In this document: positions 38,691-52,993 of the stretch, one piece after another | Layout: every line of letters starts with the position of its first letter | Numbering within the stretch: the first letter of the stretch is position 1 | Notes under the pieces: generated by a model | Seen by the model: only the letters and a program-made list of their open reading frames with translations | Told to the model about the DNA's origin: nothing | Databases searched by the model: none | Assembly (NCBI GenBank): GCA_013365325.1 | Contig: JABVXV010000346.1 | Coordinates: 5,680 to 63,878, forward strand | From: Dipetalonema caudispina | Taxonomy: Eukaryota > Nematoda > Chromadorea > Rhabditida > Onchocercidae | Reading direction: 5' to 3' | Length of the DNA: 58,199 nt | Position numbers and translations under genes: made by a program

Positions 38691-39846
38691 CATATCAGTC
38701 CATGTTTAGTACAGCATATGTATATTTTCCTGGTCGTTTCTTGAATCCTTAAACGAATTATGGAAATATCAGGAAATTGAAGTGATGGAAGCTTTCTTTA
38801 TTAATAGTTATTATTGTTGCGGCAAATATTTACTAGGCACTTCAGGTTTCTTGTGAAGTCCAATTTAACCCTATGATCCTTGAAGATCTTGTAAGTCATC
38901 TTTAGGAAAGCCTGCGAATCCTTGAATATATATATATACTTTTACTCTATTTGTGGTGCATATTTGTGTATTTATGTTCTTTATGTTGGTTGATGTTCTT
39001 TGATTATAAAGATTAGTTGCAGTATATTTGAATCGAAGTATACAATGCGTAAGTTTTCCATATTAACTTTTAATAGAATGTCTTATTGATTTTTAATTTA
39101 TAATCATTGAATTTATTCCTTGTTTCATACAAATTTAAATATGGTAATTTTAATCCTTTTTATGGAATTCCCGATTTCACCCATTTTATATTCCAGTTGA
39201 TAACATTATTCCTGAATTTTTCTTCTGTTTTGATTTCTACTGCTACCGCTTTCGAGGAATTTTCAAATTTCCAGAAGTTGATGTTCTGATTTACTATAAT
39301 TTTTGTATAGTTTTAAAAATTTTCTTTAATCTTTTTTTTTTTTTTTTTGATTGCTACAGAACGGAACAACTGGTAAGATCGTAAAATGGTCGTTTTTTTT
39401 TTCCTTTTTTTTTGAGCGAATCCTGAATTTAAAATGAATTGATTTTTGCATTGTGTGATATTTTTATTTGTGTACTTTTCCGATTTCCATCGTGAAAATC
39501 AATCATTTTCATTAGAACCTTCTAATGTTTGTTTTAATTGACATTTTGAAACCTAATAAAATATCTGTAGCGATAGCAAAAGCGATAGCCATTCACAGGT
39601 AAAGTCACTTCCTTCGGAACTTGTAGTAATAGAACAATGATTTTGGTAAATGCTGAGCAGAAGAAATGTTTAAATGATTTTTCGTCAAAGAAACATTGTA
39701 GGGATCTTTTGTTTGTGTCTATTTTTGCTTGCTTCCACGATGTTTTTATTTATTTCTAATCCTTATTTTTGCATATAATTTGCGACTTTCCAATGACTCA
39801 CAAACTTGAATTGAGAGATGGTGGATGTAACGTAGCCTTCTTTCAG
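37618..39846. other. Intergenic region, CysRS to triosephosphate isomerase
   Basis: About 2.2 kb on the same strand as both genes. It starts with the CysRS 3' UTR (AATAAA at 37994-37999) and ends at the acceptor CTTCTTTCAG (39837-39846). It contains a T37 homopolymer and a possible weak ORF at 39107-39289 that lacks coding features. No RNA gene is recognised. Confidence 0.6.
38654..38690. repeat. T37 homopolymer
   Basis: An uninterrupted run of 37 T, followed by CATATC. Its length is probably unstable and may also be affected by sequencing error. It could be the tail of an old retroposed element read on the minus strand, but no target-site duplication or element body is visible. Confidence 0.9.
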
Positions 39847-39853
39847 ATTTACG

Positions 39854-41862
<2,009 letters not shown>

Positions 41863-42718
41863 TTTATTAGCTACTTGCATATTTCAACGCTTAATAGCGC
41901 TTGTTGTTCACCTTTCTTGGGTGTTTGATAGTAATTGTAGAATTTGTTCTATGTGAATGATGGTTCCGTAATTTAATTTAATTTAATTATACGGTAATAA
42001 TACTGGAAGTAAAAAAGATATTTTCGAGAATTTCATTATTTCATTTATTAATGTAATTGTAATGCGCTGTTCTATCAAAGAAGTTTTTTCCTACAGCACT
42101 GTTACTGTTGCATTTATCATATCTGAATCATTTAGACAGATGCCAGGCTTACTTTCAAAAGTTCGTATTTTTTTTACTTATTTTGGTGGTTGATGGCGTA
42201 TATTGTTAAAACTGTAGCATGAGCTTAATGTTCAAATGGTCCGAGTATTTTCTTAACCTTACATTGATCCAGATCATTGTGAGGTTAGTAATTGAGAAGA
42301 CAAAAGACCTTTTATATGTCCATCATCATTTCAATCAAGACAACAAAGAAAAAAAAGGATAGTAGGATTTATACTTGGTTGAATCCTGTGCATGCGAATT
42401 TTGAACTTATCGTTCAAGATTTGATTGAAGAATCACTTTCATTTTAATTGATAACGGATATACATATATCCTATTGTTATATTGTCGTCAGTGCCAGTTG
42501 CTAGTTTAGGAATGGAATGGTTGACGTATTGGGTGACCTTATATGACATTTCAATATTTTACGGTTTACATCGGAAATATGTTTCTCTTTTTGTTCTAAC
42601 AAAAAGGAGTTAAATATAAGAGCAAAAGTAATTAGTACAAGGAGAAAATTGTTGTAAATGAGTCGATCAATCTATTGTTGCTGATACAGTAATAATTTAT
42701 GAGTAAATGGATTTCCAG
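41863..42718. other. Short same-strand gap, triosephosphate isomerase to CWC27
   Basis: It holds the triosephosphate isomerase 3' UTR; no AATAAA is obvious near the stop, so a variant signal is likely. It ends in the acceptor GATTTCCAG (42710-42718), nine bases before the CWC27 ATG. With 856 bases between stop and acceptor, an operon is possible in a nematode but not shown. Confidence 0.5.
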
Positions 42719-42727
42719 GTGATCTCA

Positions 42728-45700
42728 ATGAGTAATATATATGTGAATGAGCCAGCAACAAGGGGCAAGGTATGTACTAAATACTTCACAGCTTTTTAGA
42801 CCTGAAATAAAAGTTTATTATTGTTCAGAGAAAATGACGCAGGAAATTTTTAGCAGTAATATCATTAGGATGCCTATAGCTTTTGTATCACGCATTAAGA
42901 AATATGGGACAATTGAGATGGCGATAAATGAACTAAGTAATTAGTGGTGAAGTAGTTTTCGAAATCGTTAGATTTGAGGCTTAAAATTTAAAACCCTTGT
43001 TAAGCAGACGTTTGGATTTATTGCATCTGTCATGAGAGAAATTTCTATTAGGTCTGTATGAAAACAACAGTTGGTGACATCGATATCGAATTATGGTCAA
43101 AGGAATGTCCACTTGCATGCCGAAATTTCATTCAGTTATGCATGGAAGGCTATTATAATGGTACGATATTTCATCGAGTAATTCGAGATTTTATCGTTCA
43201 AGGAGGTGATCCAACGGGTACAGGTGAAGGAGGTGAAAGTATTTATGCTGCTTCATTCAAGGTATTTTTACAAAATTAAGCAATAATAAGTCAGAATACG
43301 GTTTAAGGGAATTTTGTAGGAAATTGTTTATATTTGCGTTTCTCAGATATTTTTTGTTTCTAGAAGTGAAATTCTGGAAATATACACCTACATTTTTGAC
43401 TCTGTGGTTGGCGATCCAAAGAATGGTTAATATTGGACTCTGTTTTTTGCTTATTTATGTAGCAAATACTCTTCCAGAATGAGTTCCATCAACGATTGAA
43501 GTTTAATCGTCGTGGTCTTGTTGGAATGGCCAGTGGAAGTGATGGCATGAATGGTTCACAATTCTTCTTCACTTTAAATAGTACACCGGATCTCGACAAA
43601 AAACATACTCTTTTCGGAAAAGTTTGTTCCTCTTTTGTGCATAGAAAGTGTTTTCAAGCCTTTTTTTAAGTAAAATTATGAAGTATTTTGAATTTCGATA
43701 TTTATCGAACGAAAGCATGAAGAATAGATTAGAAAAAAATGTATAATATTTATTGAAGGTTGTCGGTAATACCCTCTTCAATATGTTGCGCTTGGGAGAA
43801 TGTGTGACAGGAGAGGATGATAAGCCGCTTACGAAGCAAAAAATATTGCAAGTGGAAATACTGAGTAATCCATTCAGTGATATTGTTCCGCGGGAAAAAA
43901 AGAAAAATAAAAAGAAAAAGGAGAAAATTCAAGAGGAAAAGGATATTAAAAAGTAAATTTTTTGCAGATGAAATTTTCATAAAATAGAATTTTTTTTAGT
44001 CAAATCTCTTATGACAAAAGGAAATTTGATATATTAGCTTCCATAATTGATGTTAATGAAAAAGTAATAAGAAGAGGAAGAATGTTTTTTTTAAGCATGC
44101 CATTAACAAAGTCACTAACGACGAAAGACACTTGAAATGCAAAGAAAAATGAACTTTCATCTAATTTTCAATAAGTTCTTATATGTTTAAGATAGATTCA
44201 CGTTCAGATAAAGCGCGAAGGAAAAATAAAAAAATGAACCATAAATCTTTGGTGCGAAAATCTTTCAGATGTGGTCATTAATAGATTAAATAATTGATAT
44301 TTTTAGCTTTTTTTGTTTCATTTTTTTTTTCATCTTTCACATGTCTGAAATGTTTGAAATCTAATTTGACTTCGTTTACCTCTTTATTTTTTCCTTCTTG
44401 TCCTTCATAAGCTAAACCACGGAGATCAATGAATTTTTCAGGAATCTCACACTTCTTTCATTTGGCGATGAAGCCGAAGAAGATGAAATAGAATTGCAAG
44501 AAGCGAATGAAGTTTGTTTTTTGGTCTTATTTCCTAATGTCGATTCATAAATTTATTGAAAGGAGGTTTTGAGCTAACTTTTTTGTCTGCTAGATTATTG
44601 ATGAGATAATTGTTTAAATATGCAGTAAATGGCTTTGTATTATACCTTACAGTACGGGAAATTCTCATGATACTTCCCATAATGCTATATCAATGAAACA
44701 GAGAAGGAATCATGTATTGCCTTCCTCTCTCTTAGGTTCTAATCCGGGTTTAAATCCAGAGCGACACAAAAATCCTGATCCAGGACATTTTTTGAATCCG
44801 CAATAAGATTTGTCGTGTAATGTCGATGGTAATATTACTCCATTCTATATTTTTCTTTCCCTCATTTATTTGCTTTCTTTCTACTTCTCTGTTAGAAAAA
44901 TGCTACTGTAACTCTTAACGTTCTGATTTAGGATCCTAGTACTGGAGTATAAAAATCTGAGTCTAAACTGGTAATCTGCGTAGATAATGGGTTTAACTGT
45001 AATATATTAATGACTTTAAGAAAATAAGTTTATTTTAATAATATTGCAGATGCTAAAGTAGACTTTAAAATCAGAATGCACAAAAACTTTCAAGTTTCCT
45101 GGGAGTGAAGAAGGGAAATGATAATTATGCATAATAAGTTTGATCAATTAGATCAAACAAAAAATACGAAATATTAAGGGAATGAAGATACGTCTTGTTT
45201 CGTGTTTTAGTTCTTCTTTTACATATATTTATTTGTCTAATGGTTTCATATAAATCAGTGGGAACCTTATACTATATATTGCACATTAGCCTTTTCTTCA
45301 ACTGATTTTGGGAAATTAATTCAATTGTACAAGTAGATATCTTCTTTAAACGGTAATTGATTTTACAATTTCATTTTTAAATTGCATTATATAATACAAC
45401 GATATCTTTATATCGTATGTTAATATTTTCCTCATTGCTTGAATGTCGGAGATTTCATTGCAAATCTCAATTTTTTGATGTTCATAATTTTTTCAGAAAT
45501 TAAAATGCAAAAGTAAAAGCGCACATGATATATTAACTGACGAAACACTTAGTAAAGAATTGGCTGTCCCGATGGAAGAACTTATCGAATCGTCAGATGT
45601 ACGTCAAATCTAATACTGTTTTCCGTTTTTAGTTTCATATTTCTGTCTTCACTATATAAGAATAAGAATGGCAGCAGATATTTTTTAATTTAGGCACCAT

Positions 45701-47028
45701 ATATCGAAGATACCGAAGAAAGAGAAGCACGGATGGAACGAATTAGGGAAAAGTTGAAAAAGCGTAAACGTAAATTTAACGATGATGATCAAAACAATGA
45801 GGAAGATGAAGATTTTGAAGCGATGATCAAGCAAGAGATGAACGACCGTCAAAAGCAGGAACTGTAAGTTAAGTTTTTCACACAGTATCGGAGATATAAT
45901 CTCATCTTATGATAGGAGAAGGAATGGGAATTCTGTGTAATTCATTAATGTCTTGCATTAAATTAATCGTTTCAATTATTTCAGTGAAAAAATCACTGCA
46001 GAAGTAAAATTAGTTCAGAAAGATTTAAAAGCAATGCTTAAACCGAAGAGAGAAAAGGAGGAAATAGAAGGTTGTTATTTTCATTAATGTGTTATTTTCA
46101 TAGGACATATTTGGAATATTTAAGTTTATTAGATATTTTAAAGTGTGGACATTAAGTGACCATTTTCTTTTTTTTTTTTCGGTTTTTTAAGACTACTGCT
46201 TGGATTTCAAATGAAATAAGTTGGTGAACTAGCCGGATTTAATGCTTTTTTGGAACGGATTTCAATCTAGATTATGGCAAAGAGGAGGATGAATGTGGAA
46301 AAATCGTTTGTTTTTCTTTCAGAGGAAAAATTGCTGACGGAAGCAACAAAGAAACACCTCGAAATGAAGCAAAAATTCAGGGAAAGTGCAAAAGTTAAGC
46401 TGAAATCTAAGGATCCCCGACGTCAAGAGGAGGCAAGTTCTCTTTAATTTTCTCGACATTTCTGAAACTTTCTAGGTTATTTAAACAGAAATATCGGGAT
46501 TTTTTTTACTTTCAGACTATGTCAATGCTTGAAAAAATTTTGGCGAAACACGAAGGTATAAAGACAATCTCTGTAGGAGCACCAAATCCGGTGAAAGAAG
46601 AAAAAAAGGAGGAGCATGAAATATCAGTTGGAAAGCTTAATTATGATAATGAAGAAGATTTAGATACCGCCGAAATGTAAGTTTGTAATTATTATAGATA
46701 TTGTAACCGTTTGGAAAAATTACATACACATCCGAGAATTCTTCTCATTACTTACTAGTATTGTTTGGTCAAGGTTTAGATTAACAAAAACTAACTCCAG
46801 CTAATGAAGTCTTCCTAATTAAGGATTTCAGATTCTTTTCCGTTCGTATCTGTCGATTATCCCTTATAACTATAAATTTTAAGCTTGGTACATAAATTTG
46901 TGGCACCTGAAGAGGATAAAAAAGTAAGCAAAGCAAAAGATGCGAATCTACGAGAAGAAAACGAAGATTGGTACGATATTACGGATCCCCGGAATAAAAT
47001 AAATCAACGGAGAAGAGGAATCGTGTAG
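42728..47028 (+). CDS. CWC27: Spliceosome-associated cyclophilin CWC27
   Basis: Peptidyl-prolyl isomerase-fold protein that joins activated spliceosomes and works with CWC22 and eIF4A3. Exons 42728-42769, 43052-43261, 43478-43621, 43759-43952, 44442-44511, 45497-45598, 45694-45863, 45985-46070, 46323-46432, 46516-46676 and 46884-47028 give 477 residues (human 472). The N-terminus MSNIYVNEPATRGKV and TTVGDIDIELWSKECP are typical. The cyclophilin fold (about 12-175) keeps the Arg and Gln (FHRVIRDFIVQGGD) but has Asp where cyclophilin A has the catalytic Trp (TPDLDKKHTLFGK), so isomerase activity is doubtful, as known for the family. A long acidic/basic coiled tail follows; LTLLSFGDEAEEDE and DITDPRNKINQRRR match conserved tail blocks. 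Intron 9 needs a GC-AG splice. AATAAA at 47453. Confidence 0.96.
46433..46515 (+). other. CWC27: GC-AG intron in CWC27
   Basis: The exon ends GAGGAG and the intron begins GCAAGT and ends TTACTTTCAG. This is the only join that keeps phase and the family alignment (RRQEETMSMLEKIL). The nearest GT, four bases on, leads to a stop codon soon after. GCAAGT is the classic strong context for GC donors. Confidence 0.85.
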
Positions 47029-48885
47029 TTATTTTGATTTATAAGTAGAGATCTTGTAATATGAATTCTTCTGTGTAAATGTTCGCCTATGTAATCAGTA
47101 AACAATGAATCGAAGAGAAGAGCATTTGCAAAGAGGAAGCCGGTTGCATTTTGTTTTAAGGGCTTCTTTCAATACTTTGTTAATGTTGAATAATCATACG
47201 CTGATCGGTAATATAATGATAATTTTGAGTCTGTCATGCCAACGCTTACGTATTCTCATGTTTTAAATCGTATAATTTTTTCTATTTTCCGTATTTTATA
47301 ACTATAAGCTTATCTTTTATCCCATTATTATAATTATTAGAAATCAAGAAATCAGAGATATTTTAATAAGCATGAAATACTGGAGTACTGAAGTTCATTC
47401 AAACATATTAGATTAAAAAAGAAGGTTGGTACATAAAAAAGTACACAAAATGAATAAAGTGAAAATATTGTTATAAATGTTCACAAAAAAAAAAAAAAAA
47501 ACTGACATAACATTTTCAAATTGAAATATCGAATCACAGAAAAGCACATATGTAAAAATCAAATTAAAAAAAAGAAAGGAATAATCGCTTCACTTCCAGG
47601 AACAGCTTATATATACTGAGCATTAATGATTTCAAGCTAAAGATGGTGGAAATGTTTCCAAAAATTAGCCGAAATCAACAAATGCTAATTAATTCATCAA
47701 ACATAGTGGCAAAATATTGTTTTTTGCTAAGAAATTAGACATCAGATCTGTGTTTACAGTTTATCACTCTTCTGTTTATCTAAACATTCTTATAAGATGA
47801 AAGAAAAAAATAGATTTAAAATTGTCCTTTTTATTTCATCATGTTTATATGTTGTCACAGCAAATTGCTCCTTCCCTTAATTAGCAAAAAGTAGCAAATT
47901 ACACTCCTATCCTTTAATTATGTTTTTATTTTTATCTTTTCCAAAAAAGAAAATTATATTCTGCTTAATGCTTTCATTTATTAGTTGTTTTTTCTCTCTT
48001 TGTTTTGTCCTCATTTTTCTTTTTCTTTATTTCCTTTTATAAAATAAAAAGGAACTATAAATTTGTCCTTTTCAGCAATAATAAATTTGAATGACAATGA
48101 TAATATAATAATGATAAAGTACGACAGAAAAATAAGGACTAGAACATAATCAAAACTTTACAGAAAGCCAAAAAAGATGGAAGAAGTGGAGATATATATT
48201 TCGATTTTAATTAGTAAGTATTAGATGGGAAATATTATTTCAATACATGTACATTTGCAACAAATACTTTTTATTTAAAGTGATTCTTTAATTTTTTTCA
48301 ATCTTAATTTATGTTTAATATGAAAAAAAAGGAAGAAATAACTGGAAGGAATAAATCAAAATATGGTATCTGTATTATTAATCAATTAATGATTTAATTT
48401 TATTCATAAATGATAACACAAAAAATGTTATGTAAGAGAACTTTGATATAATTTGAAAAAAAGAAAAGCATTCACATTCACATTCGTACATTAATAAGAT
48501 ATTTACAGCAATGTGTTAATAACTGCTTGCTACCATTCGATACTGTTGATGAATTTTCCCTTAAGTAAATAAAATCATTAGTAATTAATGAAAATTAAGT
48601 AAATAAAAAGATGATTTTTTTTTTTCAGAAAATTAACACGTGACGTAGTAATACTATAAAGTGGAAATTGAAGTAGAATATAAAATTTTTCCATATCTCA
48701 TAGTTTTTTTCATCCAGGAAATTTTGATACGGAATTGCTGTTATTCGTAAAATTAAATAACAGAATATGAGGCAACGTAAAGTAATGCAGTATAATTCAA
48801 GAAAAAAAAAACAAATCAAACATCCATTAAAATACTGATCTAAATAAATTTTGGTATTTAATCAGATAAATTATATAAATTCTTT
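47029..48885. other. Convergent intergenic region, CWC27 and LTD-1-like genes
   Basis: About 1.86 kb between two gene ends. The CWC27 poly(A) signal is at 47453-47458, and a minus-strand AATAAA lies at 48399-48404, about 480 bases after the LTD-1-like stop. A-rich and T-rich runs abound, and the ORF at 48625-48819 is a chance translation. No further gene is supported. Confidence 0.6.
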
Positions 48886-49196
48886 TTACCTTGTATAAAT
48901 ATCAAGACCATATTGTCCATCATCATAAAAGTCAACCTGAATCCTGACAATGTCACCACGGATTAATGTTTGACAATGACCTTGTAGATTACGATCGTCT
49001 ACTCTATTCTTATGCAATGATGCTATAAATTCTGCCAACGGTTTCACCATTCTTAATAATAATAATAATATTATTATTACTATTAGATAATATCAATAGT
49101 TGCAATAATGATAATAGTAACTATAGTAATAATAGTGATGATAATAGCAGTAATTAATGACAAGAATTGGTAAAAATTAATAATAATAATAATAAC

Positions 49197-49269
<73 letters not shown>

Positions 49270-52200
49270 TAATAATAATAATGTGATTTGTTATTCATGG
49301 AATTTGAACAATGCTTAAATATTTGTTGAACTTTTTTTCCCTTAATTTAAATAAGTTTAGCTTCTTCATTTTTTCGGGTTTTAACTTCCCTTACGTGACC
49401 AAATAAGAATAAAACCTTTCTATCGGTTCAAATTTTATATAATTAAAAAAAAATAATAATTGTAAAAATATATTAGAGTATATATATTAAAATATATATT
49501 TTTTTAAGAGGAAAAAATAGTTGTAACCTAAAATTGATTTCAAGTATTCGACCGCAATTAATGATTGCATCTTCATGTGTCAGTGGTATCAAACCAAACA
49601 AACGATATGCTTTAGCTGGACCCCATTCACCGCTTGCACATTCAGGTAATGGTACCATAATTACATTTAATTTTTCACAAATAATCTATAAAATTTGACA
49701 GTGTTTTTGGAAAAAAAAGGACAGAAAATTTATCATATCATTATTCATGAATTTCGTTTGACAGATTGATTAATTTATCATCGATAATTCAAATTATGAT
49801 ATCATCGATTATTTAACTGTAAAGTTAGAATTTTTATGAATACTATTGTTAATAAATGTTAAGCAGTGATTAAAAAAAAATGTATTAAAGAATTTCTAAA
49901 ATTCCTACAAACAATATTATAACTGTTGTTTATTAACAAGTATGGTAAAATATTGATACTATTAATAATTATAAATAGCAAGTTATGAGAGTAAATATAA
50001 ATAAAAATCTTGGTAATTAATATCATATTGATAATAATGACAGTAAATTTACCTTAAATTTGCAAATACTTTTGAATTTAATCGGTTGACCAGTTAAATA
50101 ATGTCCAGGTGATACAGCATTGGCAAAAATATCTAACAATAATGATCTTGTAGATGGACAATGTACACGGAATATAGCTGAATCACCAATAACGGATTGC
50201 ATAACGAAACGTTTCAGGTTATAACCATTCATTTCAACATCATCACCATCAAAAAATCTGAAAAAAAATTTAACACCATATGCTCATTTTTATTTATTCA
50301 CAATTTCTTTATTTCTATTTTTGAATGATTACGATCATTCTATCAATTTAATCAACTTATTACATTGAGATTTACTGATTGAAACAATAGCAAGAAAAGT
50401 TTGATTTTATGTTATAATAATCTTCTATTAATATTTAAAATAGCTCAATTAATTTTGAAACTGATGGAAATTTAAAATTCAAACATTTCCCTATTCTTTT
50501 TATTAATCCATTTTTTTTACCATTTTATGATGACTGGGAAAATTTGAATCTTTTTAATTTCCCATCTATTTACCTATCATAAATGTCAATTCTTAACTGA
50601 ATTTTAATTCTCCGAAGAAATTTTCAATCTATTTAAAAATGATTACTTAAGATTATAATGAAAAATCAGCGAATTCAGAGCTTCATTTGACATGGTAACC
50701 GAAATTGTTGCTGCTCCACTTCGATCCGCCTAGAAAGATTTGTTCAGTTTAATTGATCATTTCTCTATCATTCAATCCTCCGCTATTAGTTCCAATATTC
50801 CTCAATGAATAAATGTAATTCCTAATTTTTTCTCCAAAAAATTTTCCATTTCAAAATTTGTGAAACTTTTTGAAACATACATAATTTTCTATAATTACTG
50901 TCAAACTTTACCTTTACAATAGCATGTAGATTGGGATCAGTAAAACTTAGACCATAACGGAAGAAAAGTGAGCGTACGAACGGTAATGCTTCAAATTCTC
51001 GTAATGTTATCGGATTTTTCAATAATTGCCATTCGGATTCTTGGGGGAAAAATTCGTAAATAAATTCCTAAAATCATTCATTCATAAATTGTAATTCCAT
51101 ATTATATATAGTTATATGTGATTGATTATTCGATCATCGACAAAATTAAACCATATTGGTTGTTCAGTAATGTTCATTTTAGGTTTGATGATCGATTCAT
51201 GGAATAGTGAAAAGAGAAATAGAACAAAACGAAATCATAATGAAAAAAATATTTCAATAAATCACTTGAAAATATAATTTCAAAAAGATCTATGGGAAAA
51301 AATTCAGAGCATTATTCAACAAGAAACTGATAAGAAAAAAAGAAAATATCATTCTTAGCTTAATGTAAAATAATGAAGTATATAATAAGTTGAAGAGAAA
51401 GTTTCTTTTAGTAGGAAAATTGAAGTATACTGAGAAATTTCATAAAAATTTATGCAAACTGTGAAATTTGATAAAATTTAAAGTACACTGCAAAGTTTAA
51501 GAAAATCGAAATGTAGGGAGAAATTTCTTTAAAAATTGAATTTAAAAGACAGGAGACAAAAAAGAAAAAGCGGCATAGAAATTGAAAATATTAAAAAGTT
51601 TCTTTTTTTTTTTTCATCTTTTTAAAAAATAGTAGAAACGGGTAATGAATATGAAAAATTCACTAATTTCATTTAGAAAAAAAAAAAAAAAAAAAAGATT
51701 TTTACAACATTTATTGACATGGGAGAGGAAATTCGTGTGGCAGACAACAAAAAAAGAAACGATGAAGGTCATATCATTTGTAACTAAATAAGAAAAAAAT
51801 CTCTTTAAAAAAAAAAAAACAAAAAAAATCGAAATAAAATTTTTAGTTCCGACAAATCCTAGATAATTTTTTGTAACAGCATGTCCTTGAAGATAAAATA
51901 CTTCAATTTTTTTTTTTCCTTAAATTCAAATTCTATTCATTTCCGAGGTTTTTAAAAGTGAATATTCCTGTTCACATTTCTTCTCTATTTTTTTTTTTTT
52001 TGGTTTCTCTTGTTCAGAAAGTTTTTACAATCAATAATATGGAAAAATATTATTTCAAATTGGGTGAGAAAGAATATTTTTACATTCAACTCTTTTATAA
52101 AAATGCAATTTATGAAAACGAAATAGTTTCAAAAAATTGAATTAATAGAATGAAATTCTCAAAAATAATTGAAAATTTGAATGAATCATTTTGAAATAAT

Positions 52201-52960
52201 AGAATGTTAGATTTTTTTTTTAAATATCACAGAATTTTAGCGAAAAAAAAAATGAATTTAGCAATTTATTTACCTGAGGATCAGTCATGAAATAATGATC
52301 ATCATATTCATAACGTAAGCTGTCACTTTTACTGCTTGTTCGTGTACTTCCTTCTTTTGCATTTCTATAAGTAATTCTTGCTTTTTTCATTCATTAATTA
52401 GCAATTGGACAATTGCGATTAATTCCAACTGAATATCAAATTGAATCAAAACAGCTAAGCCAACTGTCAAATTAAATTGACAAATATTTTACCATTAAAA
52501 GTTTCCTGTAATATTGTTACATTGTATTTTTTAAATCATCAAAATTTTTGCTCATTTTTTTTTTTAACCTAATTGCTCCTTTTAACGAGTATAATTATCC
52601 GGAAAAAAAAAAAGAAAGAAAAAGTTACACTAAATGTCTAGCACCCCAATTGCATTGCACAAAACGCCATGAACCACTTAGGTAGACAGCATTCCAAGTG
52701 TTCCGGAACCTGTTATCTTCGAATCGATAACCAGGTTGATAACCGGCCGATTTACTGTAACCTTTGATAACGACACAATGTAATCCAGCATAACTGCAAT
52801 AATACACTCTCACATTTCTCATTTCGTACTTTTTCTTTTTCTTTTTGTTAAATATTTAAAATTAAAGTTTGATATATGAATATTAGAAAGTATGTAATAC
52901 CGAAAATTTCTTTTTTCCCTTTTTTTTTTTTCTTCCAAGAAAATGTATAATGCATAAAGG

Positions 52961-52993
<33 letters not shown>

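Noticed and set aside
49083..49298. Poly-isoleucine ORF of 71 codons
   Set aside because: It is the translation of the (AAT)n array within an intron of the LTD-1-like gene.
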